A stretch of 64,000 bases of DNA, taken from Delphinapterus leucas (lineage: Eukaryota; Chordata; Mammalia; Artiodactyla; Monodontidae). Of the stretch, positions 1 through 11,224 are shown piece by piece (the stretch's first letter is position 1; every line of letters begins with the position of its first letter). Position numbers and translations under genes: made by a program. The stretch covers positions 12,334,139 through 12,398,138 of the forward strand of contig NW_022097996.1 of assembly GCF_002288925.2 (NCBI RefSeq), written 5' to 3'. A model generated the notes under the pieces. That model was not told the origin of the DNA, ran no database searches, and saw only the letters and a program-made list of their open reading frames with translations.

Positions 1-163
1 CAACAGGAGAGGCCGCGATAGTGAGAGGCCCTTGCACCGCGATGAAGAGTGGCCCCCGCTTGCCACAACTAGAGAAAGCCCTCGCACTGAAACGAAGACC
101 CAACACAGCAAAAATAAATTAATTACTAAAACTCCTACCCCCAACATCTTAAAAAAAAAAAAA
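1..163 (+). mobile_element. CHR-1-like SINE, 3' part (cut by window edge)
   Basis: The sequence matches the 3' half of the tRNA-derived CHR SINE: the CAACAGGAGAGGCC block, the GAAGAGTGGCCCCCGCTTGCC block, AGACCCAACACAGC and an AATAAATTAATT-type tail, closing with a run of A at 151-163. The same blocks recur in the complete copies near 34.1 and 43.5 kb. The tRNA-like head with the Pol III promoter lies outside the window. Confidence 0.82.
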
Positions 164-1080
164 GCGCTGGATATTTATTAAAAAAAAAAAAAAAAAGAGA
201 GTACTATTAAAAAGTACAAATTGGATCACCTAGATGAAATGGACAAATTCCTAGATATGCACAAGCTACCAAGACTGAATCATGAAGAACTAGAAAATTT
301 AAACAAACCAATAATCAGTAAGATTGGATCAATAATAAAATACCTTCTAACAAAGTACCAGATGGCTTCACTGGTGAATCCTAATAAGAATTAAAAGAAG
401 AATTAACATCAATCTTCCTCAAACTCATCCAAAAATTTGAAGAGCAAGAATCAACATCTACATTCATCCCATGAGGTCAGCATTACCCTCATACAAATGT
501 CAAACAAAGGCACCACAAGAAAACTATAGACCAATATTCCCATAGATGAATACTGATACAAAAATATTCAACAAAATACTAGAAAAGAGAATTCAATAGC
601 ACCTGAAAAGGAACACAACCAGAACCGAGTGAGATTTATTCCTGGGATGCAAGGATGGTTCAACATATGAAAATCAATCAATGTAACATACCAACCAAAT
701 TAACAGACTGAAGGAAAAAAATGACTTGATCACCACAATTAATGCAGAAAAAAAATCTGACAAAATTCAACACCCTTTATGATAAAAATACTCAACACAC
801 TAAGAACATAAGCAAATTATGTCAACATAATAAAGATCATATATGAGAAGCCCACAGCTAATATCATACTCTGTGGTGCAAGTCTCAAATCTTTCCCTTT
901 AAGATAAGAAACAAGACAAGGATGCCTACTTTTGCCACTTCTATTCACATAGTACTATAAGTCTTAGTCAGAGCAATTAGACAAGAAAAAGAAATTAAAA
1001 GCACCTAAGTTGGAAAGGAAGAAATAAAATTATCTCTGTTTTCAGATGACAGAATTTTATATGTAGAAAACTCTAAACAC

Positions 1081-1083
<3 letters not shown>

Positions 1084-1118
<35 letters not shown>
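1084..1118 (+). repeat. (AC)n microsatellite
   Basis: About 17 uninterrupted AC units just after the RT box of the old L1. This is long enough to be length-polymorphic. Confidence 0.95.
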
Positions 1119-1121
<3 letters not shown>

Positions 1122-1328
1122 ATAACTAATAAATTCACCAAAGTTGCAGGATACAAAATCAACATACAAAAATCAGTTTCTGTACACTCACAATGAATAA
1201 TCCAAAAAGAAAATTAAATTTCCAATAACATTAAAAGAATAAAGTGCTTAGGAATAAACTTAACCAAGGAGGCAAAATACTTACATACTGAAAACTACAA
1301 AACATTGCTTAAAAAATTAAAGAAGACA

Positions 1329-1533
1329 TTTTAAATATTTAAAATGGATAACCAACAAGGACCTGCTGTACAGCACAGGGAACTCTGCTCTATATTATGT
1401 AACAACCTAATTGGGAAAAGAATTTGAAAAAGAATAGATACATATATATGTATAACTGAATCATTTTGTTGTACAGCTGAAACTAACACAACATTGTTAA
1501 TCAACTATACTCCAATATAAAATAAAAAGTTAA
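1329..1533 (+). mobile_element. Nested young L1, only the 3' UTR end
   Basis: This is an artiodactyl-type L1 3' end (GGATAACCAACAAGGACCTGCTGTACAG... to ...CTCCAATATAAAATAAAAAG plus A-run). It is flanked by an exact 18-bp target-site duplication, AAAAAATTAAAGAAGACA, at 1311-1328 and 1534-1551. Outside the duplication the host L1 ORF2 resumes. It is a severely 5'-truncated insertion of about 200 bp, younger than its host. Confidence 0.88.
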
Positions 1534-3105
1534 AAAAAATTAAAGAAGACACAAACAAATGGAAAGACCTCACATATTCATGGACTGGTAGTGTGGTTAC
1601 TACTACCCAAACTGATCTCTAGATTTAATACAATCCCTATCAAAACCCCAGTGGCAATTTTTGCAGAAATAGAAAAATCCTTCCTAAAATTCACGTAGGG
1701 TTTCAAGGAACCCTGAATAGCCCAAACAGTCTTGAAAAAAAGAAGAGCAGAGTTGGAGGTCTCACACTTCCTGATTTCAAAACTTATTACAAATCTACAG
1801 TAATCAAAACAGTATGTTACTGGCATAAAGACGGACATATGGGCCAATGGGCCCATAAACCCTTGCATATATGCAAAAGAATGAAGTTGGAAGCTTATCC
1901 TACACCATACACCAAAATTAATCAAAATGGGTTAAAGACCTAATTGTAAGACCCAGTACTATAAAACTCCTGGAAGAAAACAAAGGTGAAAACTTCATAA
2001 CATCAGATTTGGCAATGATTTCTTGGATAGAACACCAAAAGCATGGGCAGCAAAAGAAAACTAGACAAATGGGACAATATTAAACTCCAAAAACTTCTGT
2101 GCAACAATGGACACACTCAATCAAATGGAAATGCAACCTAGAATGGGAGAAAATATTTGCAAACCATATATCTGATAAAATATATATACATTTAGAATAT
2201 ATATATAACTCAGCAATGAAAAATTAAATAATTTGATTAAAAATGGACAAAGAACTTGAATAGACATTTCTCCACAGAAGATACACAAATAGCCAATAAG
2301 CAAAATGAAAAGATGCTCAACATCACTAATAGTGAAATGCAAATCAAAAGCACAGTGATATACCACCTCTCACCCATTAAGATGGCTACTACAGAAAAAA
2401 AAAAACAAACAGAAAATAAGTGTTGGAATGGATTTGGAAAAATTGGAATCTTTGTGCACTGATGGTGGAAATGTAAAAAGGTACAGTTGCTATTGAAAAT
2501 GCTACAGCAATTCCTCAATTCATTAAACATAGAATTACCATATAATCCAGCAATTCAACTTCTGGTATATACCAGAATTGAAAAGAATTGAAAGCAGGGT
2601 CTTGAAGAAATATCTGTATACCTATGTTCATACTAGCATTATTAACAAAAGCAAAAGGTGGAAGCAACCCAGGTATCCATCCCTGGATGAATAGTTCAAC
2701 AATATGAGCTATATACAAACAGTGGAATATTATTCTGCCTTTAAAAAGAAGGAAATTTGTACACATGCTACAACATGGATGAGCCCTGAGGATATTATGC
2801 TAAATGAATTAAGCCCATAACAAAATGACAAACACTGCATGATTCCACTTATATGAGGTCCCTACAGTAGTCAACTTCATAGAGACAGAAAGTAGAATGG
2901 TGGTTGCCAGGGGCTGTAGGGAGAAGAAATGAAAGTTGTTTAACCGTACAGCGTTTCAGTTGAGAAGGTGAAAAGGGTTCTGGAGACGGATGGGGGTGAT
3001 GGTTGCACAGCAATGTGAATGTACTTAATGCCACTGAACTGTACACTTAAAATGGTAAATTTTATGTTATGTGTATTTTATCGAAATTACAAAATTTTAA
3101 GAAGT

Positions 3106-3361
3106 CTATACTCATAAAAATACAATAAGTAAGATATAAGCTGTGTCCTTGAGAAGCTTATGGTAGAGGAGATAGGTGAAAAACCAGAAAATTCCAATAA
3201 AATGGAGTAACAAGTTGTTAAGAGGGGATTTTTCCTAATGTCCTAGGATTGTGGACTAGGCCCCCTAGACAAAGTCAAAGGTACCAGGAATCCCAGACCT
3301 TAAAGAGATCCACAAGGAGATGCCCGTGGCTGGGACCAGACACTACCCCATGGAGCTAATC
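3106..3361. other. Unassigned, no gene seen
   Basis: No repeat consensus or coding signal recognised. Confidence 0.5.
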
Positions 3362-3424
3362 AAGAGGTGTCAGAAAAAAAAAAAAAATGCAAAAAAAAAA
3401 AAAAAAAAAAAAAGAGGTGTCAGA
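3362..3424 (+). mobile_element. Poly(A)-only retro-insertion with target-site duplication
   Basis: An exact 13-bp direct repeat, AAGAGGTGTCAGA, lies at 3362-3374 and 3412-3424. Between the copies is nothing but A residues broken once by TGC. This is what L1-type target-primed reverse transcription leaves if only the poly(A) tail is copied. The duplication with only A between copies is seen; the mechanism is inferred. Confidence 0.7.
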
Positions 3425-4255
3425 GCAACTCCCGTGGATTCTGTTGAGAAGAGGGAAGGAGCAGTAGTCAGCCTTGTGAGGAGGGTGGGGTTTGTGGAGA
3501 GAAGCTCTTCCCTCCCCTTTGGAGAAGAAAGAGGTGCTTGACCTCTTGTAGGCTAGGCCTACCTGATCCTGAAGAGTCTCAGATGTGTATGCTGAGAGAG
3601 CTTGCAAAGCAAAGGAGTCCTGCCTCTTGCATCCCATCTGGGTATCTGGGACCTGCAGGTCCTCTCTGGAGCTGCCACATGGGCAGAACATGGAGAGAGC
3701 TGTATCTGCGATCTCTAAAGTGTAGAGCATATGGAAATGTATGAAGGGCTGCCTGCTTCTCATCCTGAAATTTTGAAGGAGGTCCCTTCAAGACACCTGA
3801 GCCATCAGAGTTTGAAGGCAATGTGATGTCTCGTGCCCAGAAAGAACATGGAGAAAATTCTTCCTTCTCCCCGTTCTCATAGAGACTTGGAAGGTGAGGA
3901 AAAGGGCGCCGTGGTACCTGTAGCTCCAGGTGAAGAAGCTGAGAGCTTAGCAGAGAGGCAGAAGTGATGGGCAGCCCAGGCTCTACTGAGCCAACCCAGA
4001 GGACAGGTGGGTCATGCAATGCTAGCAGGGCTGACAGCCAACATGGGTGCCCCACAAGGGATGTCCTCAGCAATGGAGGGGGGCTGGGGTGAGCATCCCC
4101 CAGAAAAGAAATGCTGCCATCCACCTATTCCAAGAGCACAACTTCGGCAGAGGCATGCAGCAGGAGACTGAAGTAGATCAAAGCAGACCAAGGCGAGGGA
4201 CACATCTGCACCACGGCCGACAGCAGGCTCTTTAAGAGCAGTCTGCTCCCTCTCT
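3425..4255. other. Unassigned single-copy-like DNA
   Basis: Moderately GC-rich, no recognised repeat. Open frames here (for example 3579-4124 on the minus strand) show no domain, no convincing start context and no homology I recognise. I treat them as chance. Confidence 0.5.
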
Positions 4256-4259
4256 CCTC

Positions 4260-4435
4260 CTCCCTTGTCCCTGACGTCAGAGAAGACACACTTTGATGAG
4301 TGCAGAGGGGGCGAGTAAAGAGCAGCGCAACCCCGTTTCCGCCCTTGGTCCCTGAGCCACAAGCCTCACCTCTGTGTGTGTGAGGGGAGGGGGGGCGGGG
4401 ATGGGAGGAGCTTTGGACCATATATGAGGAGGCTA
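4260..4435 (+). promoter_or_regulatory. Candidate regulatory cluster: CRE, GC box, TATA-like
   Basis: A full palindromic cAMP response element TGACGTCA sits at 4272-4279. A GC box GGGGGCGGGG is at 4391-4400 and an AT-rich CCATATATGAGG segment follows near 4418-4429. The block is GC-richer than its surroundings but has few CpGs and no recognisable exon follows. The motifs are seen; promoter or enhancer activity is only inferred. Confidence 0.3.
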
Positions 4436-4440
4436 AAGTT

Positions 4441-5265
4441 TTAAATGGAACCAGACTAAGTCTTCATAACTAAAAATGATTAGATTGTTGTGAGATTTTG
4501 AGACAAAATGCCACTAACGGACCCATTTCCCAGTGAGAAGAGGCATGGACATTCAATACAGAATATTTGAGAGCAACGAGTGGGGAAGAGGTAACCTCAT
4601 GTTATGTCTCTCCTCAAGGGAAGAATTTACTTGGTTGACCTGAGATAGTGTAACGCACAGTGTGCCGTAGGATGAAAACGAGGGTTACTTAGGATGCTTG
4701 CGGTGGCAAGAGAAGGGCCAGTGCTCAGACCCTGAGGTGTCTGGCTTAGGGCAGTCTACATGGGTCTGTCAGAGCCCCTCTTCTTTTCCAACACCTGGCG
4801 CCTTGTGCTTTGGGTCCCCTCGACAAAAAGGGGGCACCCCTCACTCTCTGTGCAAGAGCCTTTACTACCCCTAGTGCAGGGTTAGGCTGCCCACACCAAC
4901 CACACTACTCATAGCACCTTAATCTTAAGCACTCTGCCAGCAGAATCACCCCCGTCTCTTGAATTTTCTCTGTGGCTCCTGGCCATGTCCCATGTCACAC
5001 AGACATGATAACCCCTCCACACTCCCTTTTCCAGCTCAAGCAGCCTTTCTTAGTTATACTCACAAGTATGCACAACTCCTAATGCTTAGAGGCGTAGGAG
5101 GAGCCCTCTTGAAGGTGTGCGTCCTGTCAAGCTCCTGGGTTATGCACACATACAGAGAAGTATAGCATCATGTGATACGTGAACAAAGCACTTGCTGGGG
5201 CTGGGTAGGGAGAGAGAGCTCTTATCTGAATGAGATCTTGAAGGACAGTAGTCAACATAGGAGTT
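4441..5265. other. Unassigned, no gene seen
   Basis: No repeat family, RNA gene or coding exon recognised. Confidence 0.5.
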
Positions 5266-5267
5266 GT

Positions 5268-5550
5268 TGTCACAGTAGTAGAAACGACAATAATATTAAT
5301 CTTAGTAGCTCACCTTTATGGAGAGCTTCAATGTGCCAGGCATGGCGCTAAGTATTTTCAATATAGCATTTCTTATTTCTCAGAACAATTAGCTCCCTAA
5401 AAGAGACAGGTAGCAAATAACTGCAGATTATTTATACACAACACTCACAGATCCTCTTTCCCAGCCTAATTTTAAGTATTTTATTAACCTCTTTTTATTG
5501 ATGAAGAAATTTGAATTTAGCGTGATTGAATAACTTGACCAAACATTACT
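5268..5550 (-). repeat. MIR SINE relic
   Basis: TGTGCCAGGCATGGCGCTAAG at 5331-5351 is the antisense MIR core. The downstream 'gatgaagaaattt...aataacttgacc' block near 5500-5541 matches the expected continuation after an interrupting stretch. Degenerate, ancient mammalian SINE. Confidence 0.7.
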
Positions 5551-6157
5551 CAGATAAAAGAAGTGACTTGTCCTTGATCACGAGACATTAATGTATCATA
5601 GTATTTTGGCTGAAAGCAGGAAGTCACTTATAACCAAATATTTAAATTCTACCATGTAAACCCCAAATTAAAAACGTGAGTTGAGGAAGACATTTTCACT
5701 TATCTGCAAGACCAAAAATCCTACAAAGTTTTCTAGAATGTTCTCTGGAAAAAGAATTTGCAACCATTTGCTTCAGTTTCGAACGCACTTACAGGGGAAG
5801 GTCCATGTAATATGAATCTTCTGCATTACCTCTATGATAATTTTTAAAGCATTGGTAAATATTAAACCTTTTTACATTTCCAGAAATGCTCTGACTAGGA
5901 AAAAGCTAACAGACAAAAATGGACTTTACAAATTCCATCATTTAATCATTATGTTCTAAAACTGAGAACTGGTATCACCGAAAAGAAAACAGGCATTATT
6001 GTTATAATCTAGCTTGTGTATAGGGAGTTTTAAAAGTTTCACACTCTTACACTTTGTTCTTTGGGCATTTTCATATCTCACAATCAAGATTTTTGTGCCA
6101 ATTAAATAAAATTAAAATTCAGAATACCCGCCCTACCTATTTTATAGTGTGGTTTGG
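5551..6157. other. Unassigned, no gene seen
   Basis: AT-rich, no recognised family. Confidence 0.5.
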
Positions 6158-6425
6158 GAAATAATAATACTAATAATGGTTACAATGAACATCTGTTGAG
6201 TGCTTGCTATGTGCAATGTATATATCTTAAATTCATTTGATACTCAAAAAAATCCTATGACGTAGGTACATACATCATAATAATATGGGTATTATTATCT
6301 CCATTTTACAAATAAAGAAAGCAGATTCTAAGAAGCTAACTTGAGCTAAGTAAGCAATGGAGACATCTGAATGCAGGCAGGTTGGCTGCCAAGCCCAGGT
6401 TCTTAACTATTAACCATAAAATATG
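6158..6425 (-). repeat. MIR SINE
   Basis: Near complete antisense MIR: TGAGTGCTTGCTATGTGCAATG, then CCTATGACGTAGGTA, ATTATCTCCATTTTACAAAT, the lysine-rich-looking AAGCAGATTCTAAGAAGC block and the closing CCAGGTTCTTAACTATTAACC. All are in the order expected for the minus strand. Confidence 0.85.
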
Positions 6426-8925
6426 ATAGTATATTTTTTAAAAATCAAGAGTTTCTTGACCAGTTCTCAGGCAATCAAGGCACCAAGAAAATATCTCAAA
6501 TATTAGTTTAAGTCCCTCTCTTTAACTATACCTGACAGGGTTAAAAATCACTGCAATCAAATATTGCATCTTTGGAACTCGGTAACCACGTCATGTGGGT
6601 TCCAAAGGCTCTCTGAAAAGTTAAAAGCATTGCACAAATGTTAGTATTACTAATTTTATTGGCTTGAAATACTGTTCTTTTTTAATAGTCCCTGAATAAG
6701 ATGATATTGATACTCCAAATTCAGAACTGAGTTTAGATTGTCCAAATATCATTCAGTATAAGTTCTTTTGGAATGCCTTACATTATTTCTCCTTACCCTT
6801 CCAAAACTAAAATTCTTAGACTCTATGATGTAAGTCAGAGATCATGCTATGGTGGGGCGGGGGGAGGTTTTATAATTATTTTCTCCCAAAACTATAATTC
6901 TCTGCCAAATCACCTACCATTCAAGACTGAGGTCATTATGACTTTTGGCTCTTTCCTCAAACCCAATACATCCTCCAAGAATGAAGACTCACTATTGATG
7001 ATATGCAAAGGAATGTGACAAATCTCCCAAGACCATTTCCAAAGATGAGTTCCAACAGAGGCATGGTCACTATTAAGATCAAGATGGCGTCAGCATACGG
7101 CTGGCTTCAGTGAGTAAGTACATTGAAGTCAGTGGTATTCATCCAAAATCTTCTGTTATTTCATTTTGTGAAAAGAATTCACAGTACTTAACATACACAC
7201 CTCACACATGTCCCCACATAGCCCCGTTAGTAATTCAGAGTCATGCCACCTTCTTGTACCAAACTTCTTGGCAAACGATCAACAGTATGCTATACTCAGA
7301 GTCAGAGCAGCAGGCTGGCCTGGTGAACTCCCACCCTCCCCCAGCTCCTCGACATCTAATATCCTGCGCTACAGGACAGCTAATGGCGCTTGTGTTAGAA
7401 ACAGCCAGGACAAAGGTCAGCTAGTGAAGAATGTCCCTAGGACCCCACTTAGCCAGCTCAGTGCACTGATGCAGAAGGGCGTGATGATGAGAACGTAAGA
7501 CCACAACTGTTTGAGCCCTGTTATCTGAGCCAATGTAAACACCCAGCCACAAATACTTCCCCTTCCTCCTCCAGGATCCAAATGTCAATTGCTTCCAGCT
7601 TCAAAGTTCTGAATTTCTACCACACCTCCCTTTGATTCAAGCCTGCTTGGAAAGTGAACAACATGCCTGACTCCATCTGTGTGGCAAAACTGAGCCTCTC
7701 TAGCTGAGTTGTTAGGAGGTACTAGGCGTGCCCCAAACCTGGATCCCTGCCATTATAACGCACCCTAGAGAAAATTTTGGCCATCTATCAAATGACCACA
7801 CAAACAACAGGTCAGCCTCTGAAAAGGCCATCCTCTAGGTGGGCAGGACCCAGGACAGATCAGACCTAGTCCCGGGGTCTGACTAGGTGGGCTCCAAGGC
7901 ACACGAAAGATGCCACTCTGCTGAACTTAGGGGTTGCTCACATAAGGGCTTTACCTAGGAACTGTGACAAAGACAAAAAAGAATACCAGCTTTTCCCTGT
8001 TCCCTTCCCAGCCTCACATTCGCTAGGCCAAATAATATTGAACAGTGTTGTGTTTCCATCCTTTTTCATTAGTAAACGTATCCCCAGACCTGTAACTTAA
8101 AAGCAGTTGATCTAATGATCCATTATAACCAGCTTGCTTTAACAGTCCACACCCTCTGAGTGCTTTTCACATGGGTACGGGTGTTCCAGAAAATGTTTTG
8201 GCCATCTTTTCTTTTTGGTATTTTAAGGACTTTATATCACTCCTTTTGTTACCAGTGCTGTAAAGCTTCAGTCCAGCACTTGAGTTTGTCTTCTGTGCAA
8301 GGTATCTCCCTTTCCCTACCCTGCTCCAGAGGAGGTGCCCTGTTCCCAGGCTCTGCCAGTGAGGACACTCATGATGCTTTTCACGTGGGTGCTAGGTTTG
8401 GACGGTTCCTCCTAGCTGTTTAACAGACTGTTAAAGGGTGGAGGAGGGACAAAGCTGGAGGTGAAAGTGGAGGCAGAGCCCTTTAAATTAATGAAACTGG
8501 GCTGACTCATGACCCTTCTGGGTGGCACCTTCCAAGTCAAGACTGAATGCTTCACCTTGTGCACCTCTCCTCCGCCCAAGTACAGCCTGTCTCCAGCCCC
8601 ATCCTTCTTTCCACTGTTCTAATTCTTGTTCCCATAACAGGCTTTTTTTTTTCGGTTCCAGCTCTCAGGCCATATTTTCATGATACATAATTCCCCTTGG
8701 GTTCATAGGTTGGAATTTGACCTCTGGATTCAGAGGGCTCTGGTTCCTGGCAAGTACGAGAACGCTTCTTGTGAGAGCAACTTAGTGAGAAATCATGGTG
8801 TTGTGGCTGACCACTCCCAGAATTCCTGCTGATCTGCATGTTAACTCCATGGGTTCTCCTTTTCAGAAGTGAGAAACTGCCTGACCCCAGCCACTTTTAT
8901 AGGCAAATGGAAAGTAGCACAAGAG
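6426..8925. other. Unassigned single-copy-like DNA
   Basis: About 2.5 kb without a recognised repeat or gene. The two overlapping frames at 7110-7424 and 7208-7498 show no domain. At 7080-7088 there is a YY1-like CAAGATGGC overlapping an ATG. Two similar short strings, GCTTTTCACATGGGT near 8161 and GCTTTTCACGTGGGT near 8377, suggest an old internal repeat, possibly a very old LTR, not proven. Confidence 0.45.
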
Positions 8926-8934
8926 GAAAGGATT

Positions 8935-9165
8935 TAGCTTTTAGAGTCTGTTGGGCTGGGATCCCAATTCTGTTTTAATCACCAATCAGCTGTGTGCCAC
9001 TGGGAGCATGATTTCGATTTCCTCATCCATGTGCCATTGGGAACATGGTCTTCATTTCCTCATCCATAAAGTGGGATTAATCACAGCCTCTTCAAGAGCT
9101 GCTCTGGAGGAAGAGTGGGATGATGGACATACGATATTGGGCTTGTTTACTTTTCTTCAATGTTA
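8935..9165 (+). repeat. MIR SINE with internal 37-bp tandem duplication
   Basis: Sense MIR: the TGGGATCCCAATTCTG and CAGCTGTGTGCCACTGGGA blocks, then TTTCCTCATCCATAAAGTGGG. The TGTGCC...CTCATCCA portion occurs twice in tandem (8993-9029 and 9030-9066) with several differences, so the duplication is old. Confidence 0.75.
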
Positions 9166-9179
9166 ACATGCTTTTCTCT

Positions 9180-9435
9180 GGTAGCATGTGGATCATCCCA
9201 TATGCTACCCCTTTGTCTAGAATGTTCTCAGCTTGCTCCCAACTCAGAACCCACTCTTGTGCTGACTTTTAGTCACCCTTCAGGCTTCAGTTTCTATATT
9301 GCTTTTTCAAAGAAGCCTCTCCTCCCCCACTCACCAGACTAAGTCAGGTATCCCTTGTTCTATTCCTATTGTAATCTACATATTCTGTATTTTATTCAGA
9401 TTTCCTTAATTTTTACCTTATGCCCTTTTTCTGTC
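9180..9435 (+). repeat. L2 LINE 3' fragment
   Basis: Sense L2 near the 3' end: 'aatgttctcagcttgc', 'cacccttcaggcttcag', 'caaagaagcctctcctcccc', with the order and spacing of the region downstream of the L2 reverse transcriptase. Old and diverged. Confidence 0.75.
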
Positions 9436-9439
9436 CCAG

Positions 9440-11100
9440 GATCCCATCTGGGAAACCATATTACATTTGGTCGTCGTATTTCCTTAGGCTCCTCTAGACT
9501 GTGATGGTTTCTCAGACGTTCCTTGCTATTCATGACCTTGACAGTTTTGAGGAGTACTGGTTAGCTATTTTAAAAACTATTCTTTAATCTGAGTGTGCCT
9601 GATGTCTTAATCATGGCTAGACTGGGGTTATGGGTTTGGGGGAGGAATTCTCATCACATCTTCTCAAGGGTACATGCTATCGATATGGCTTATCGCTCTT
9701 GAGGGTGACCCTGATCACCTGGCTGCAGTAGTCTCTGTCAGATTTTTCCATTGTAAAGCTGTTTTCCCCCTTTCCATACTTTACTCTTTGGGACGAAGTC
9801 ACCACGTGCAGCCCACACTTAAGGACTGAGGAGCTATGTTCCACCTCCTTGAGAGGTGAATTTCTACATAAATTATTTGGAAATCTTTTGCACGAGAGAA
9901 TTCTCTCTTCTCCTCATTAATTTATTCAATCATTTATTTATATCCGTATGAACTCATGAATATTTATCTTATGCTTTATGTTATAATCTAATACTATATT
10001 ATTTATTTTGTTGCTCAGATTGCTTCAGTTTTGGCCCAAGAGAACACTTTCAGGTTGGCTGCTGTGTTCTTTTGACATGTCCTTATCCTTTTGTGTGTGT
10101 GTGTGTGTGTGTGTGCGTGCATTTCATTATTTATTGGCACTACTACATACTTCAGGCTACATATTCCCTGCCTAAGTCCTAGAATCAGCCATTTCTCCAA
10201 AGATCTCTGATTCTTCTTGCTTGAGAAGGTATTAGATACCATGGTCTGTGTGCCCAATGTGTTCATTGCTTATAGAGCAAGGAAATATACATGTGTACAC
10301 TAATCCATGTATATATATATAGTTATAAATATTTCTACCTTTATAGATAGCCACTCCTACCTATATGAACTAACATGAGTTTGTACTGATGTCTCCAACT
10401 CGAATTCAGTACCACATGGCTCATTCTAGTCTCTTCTCCTTCCTTGCTTATCTGAACCTTCCAACAGTGAGAACCTGGATCACACTACCTGCCATTCATT
10501 CACTTAATTGTTCAATTCTAGTGTACAATGTATAGTGGTTTCAGAATTATTAACCCATACCCTTGTGGGAAACAACTTTACCAAACAGATGACGGTGTTT
10601 ATGTGCTGTTCCTTACTTTTACAGTCCCCACTCACTTCCAAAGTTACTCAGGTCAGCACCTCCCCACCCAACTTCCCTCAGTGAGGTTATTTTATACATT
10701 TATAATATAGTTAGACCCTTTTGTCCTAACTTGCATTTGATCCTAGGACACCTTGACCTCCTAAGTAATTTTTCTAGATTTGCATACATTAAGGTTCACT
10801 GTTTGTACTGTAAAGCTCTATGGGTTTTAACAAATGCATACTGCCACATGTTCACCATTACAGTATCACGTCGGATAGTTTCACATCCCCCCGTGCTTTG
10901 CCTATTCAGCCTTCCCCCTTCCCCAAGTCACTGGCAACCACTGATGTGCTTACCCTCTCGCTACTTTGTTTTTTCTAGAATATCGTATCAATGAAATAAT
11001 ACAGTAGTTAACCTTTTCATACCAGGTTCTTTCACTTAGCACTATGTTATTCTGTAATCGTTTGTTCATCATTGAGGGCCATCTAGGTATCAGCTAATGC
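9440..11100 (-). mobile_element. Old L1M 3' UTR, antisense
   Basis: A continuous match to an old mammalian L1 3' UTR read backwards: the 'gatggtttctcagac' and 'cttgacagttttgaggagtactgg' blocks, 'ctgggggttatgggtt'-like block near 9625, 'gcccacacttaaggact', 'ttgttgctcagattgcttcag', and finally 'cactggcaaccactgatgtgct' with 'ttctttcacttagca' near the ORF2 side. It is interrupted only by small indels and a (TG)n. Confidence 0.75.
10092..10115 (+). repeat. (TG)n microsatellite
   Basis: About 12 TG units inside the antisense L1M 3' UTR. Confidence 0.92.
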
Positions 11101-11224
11101 TCTTGCCAGACTGACCACACGTTCACAGTTTGCCTCGGGTAATCCATGTTTACACCTGTTATCCTTGTATCCAATCCATCTTAGTATTTTAGTGCAAAAC
11201 AAGTGTCCCAGGTTGGAAAATAAA

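Larger units (their letters stand above)
197..3105 (+). mobile_element. Old LINE-1, ORF2 RT region to 3' end, 5'-truncated
   Basis: Reading in the sense direction gives degraded L1 ORF2: the segment with 'DEMDKFLD' near 230, the GFTGE-like segment near 365, then an RT catalytic box FSDD at 1039-1050 (family norm FADD). The later ORF2 region and a 3' UTR end near 3105 with an AATGGTAAATTTTATGTTATG motif typical of older mammalian L1 (L1MA-like). Stops and frameshifts are everywhere, so it is inert. A younger L1 3' end is nested inside it at 1329-1533. Confidence 0.85.

Noticed and set aside
3579..4124. 181-codon minus-strand frame, one of the longest non-L1 frames
   Set aside because: No recognisable domain, no splice or promoter context, proline/serine-rich as expected from chance in GC-richer DNA.
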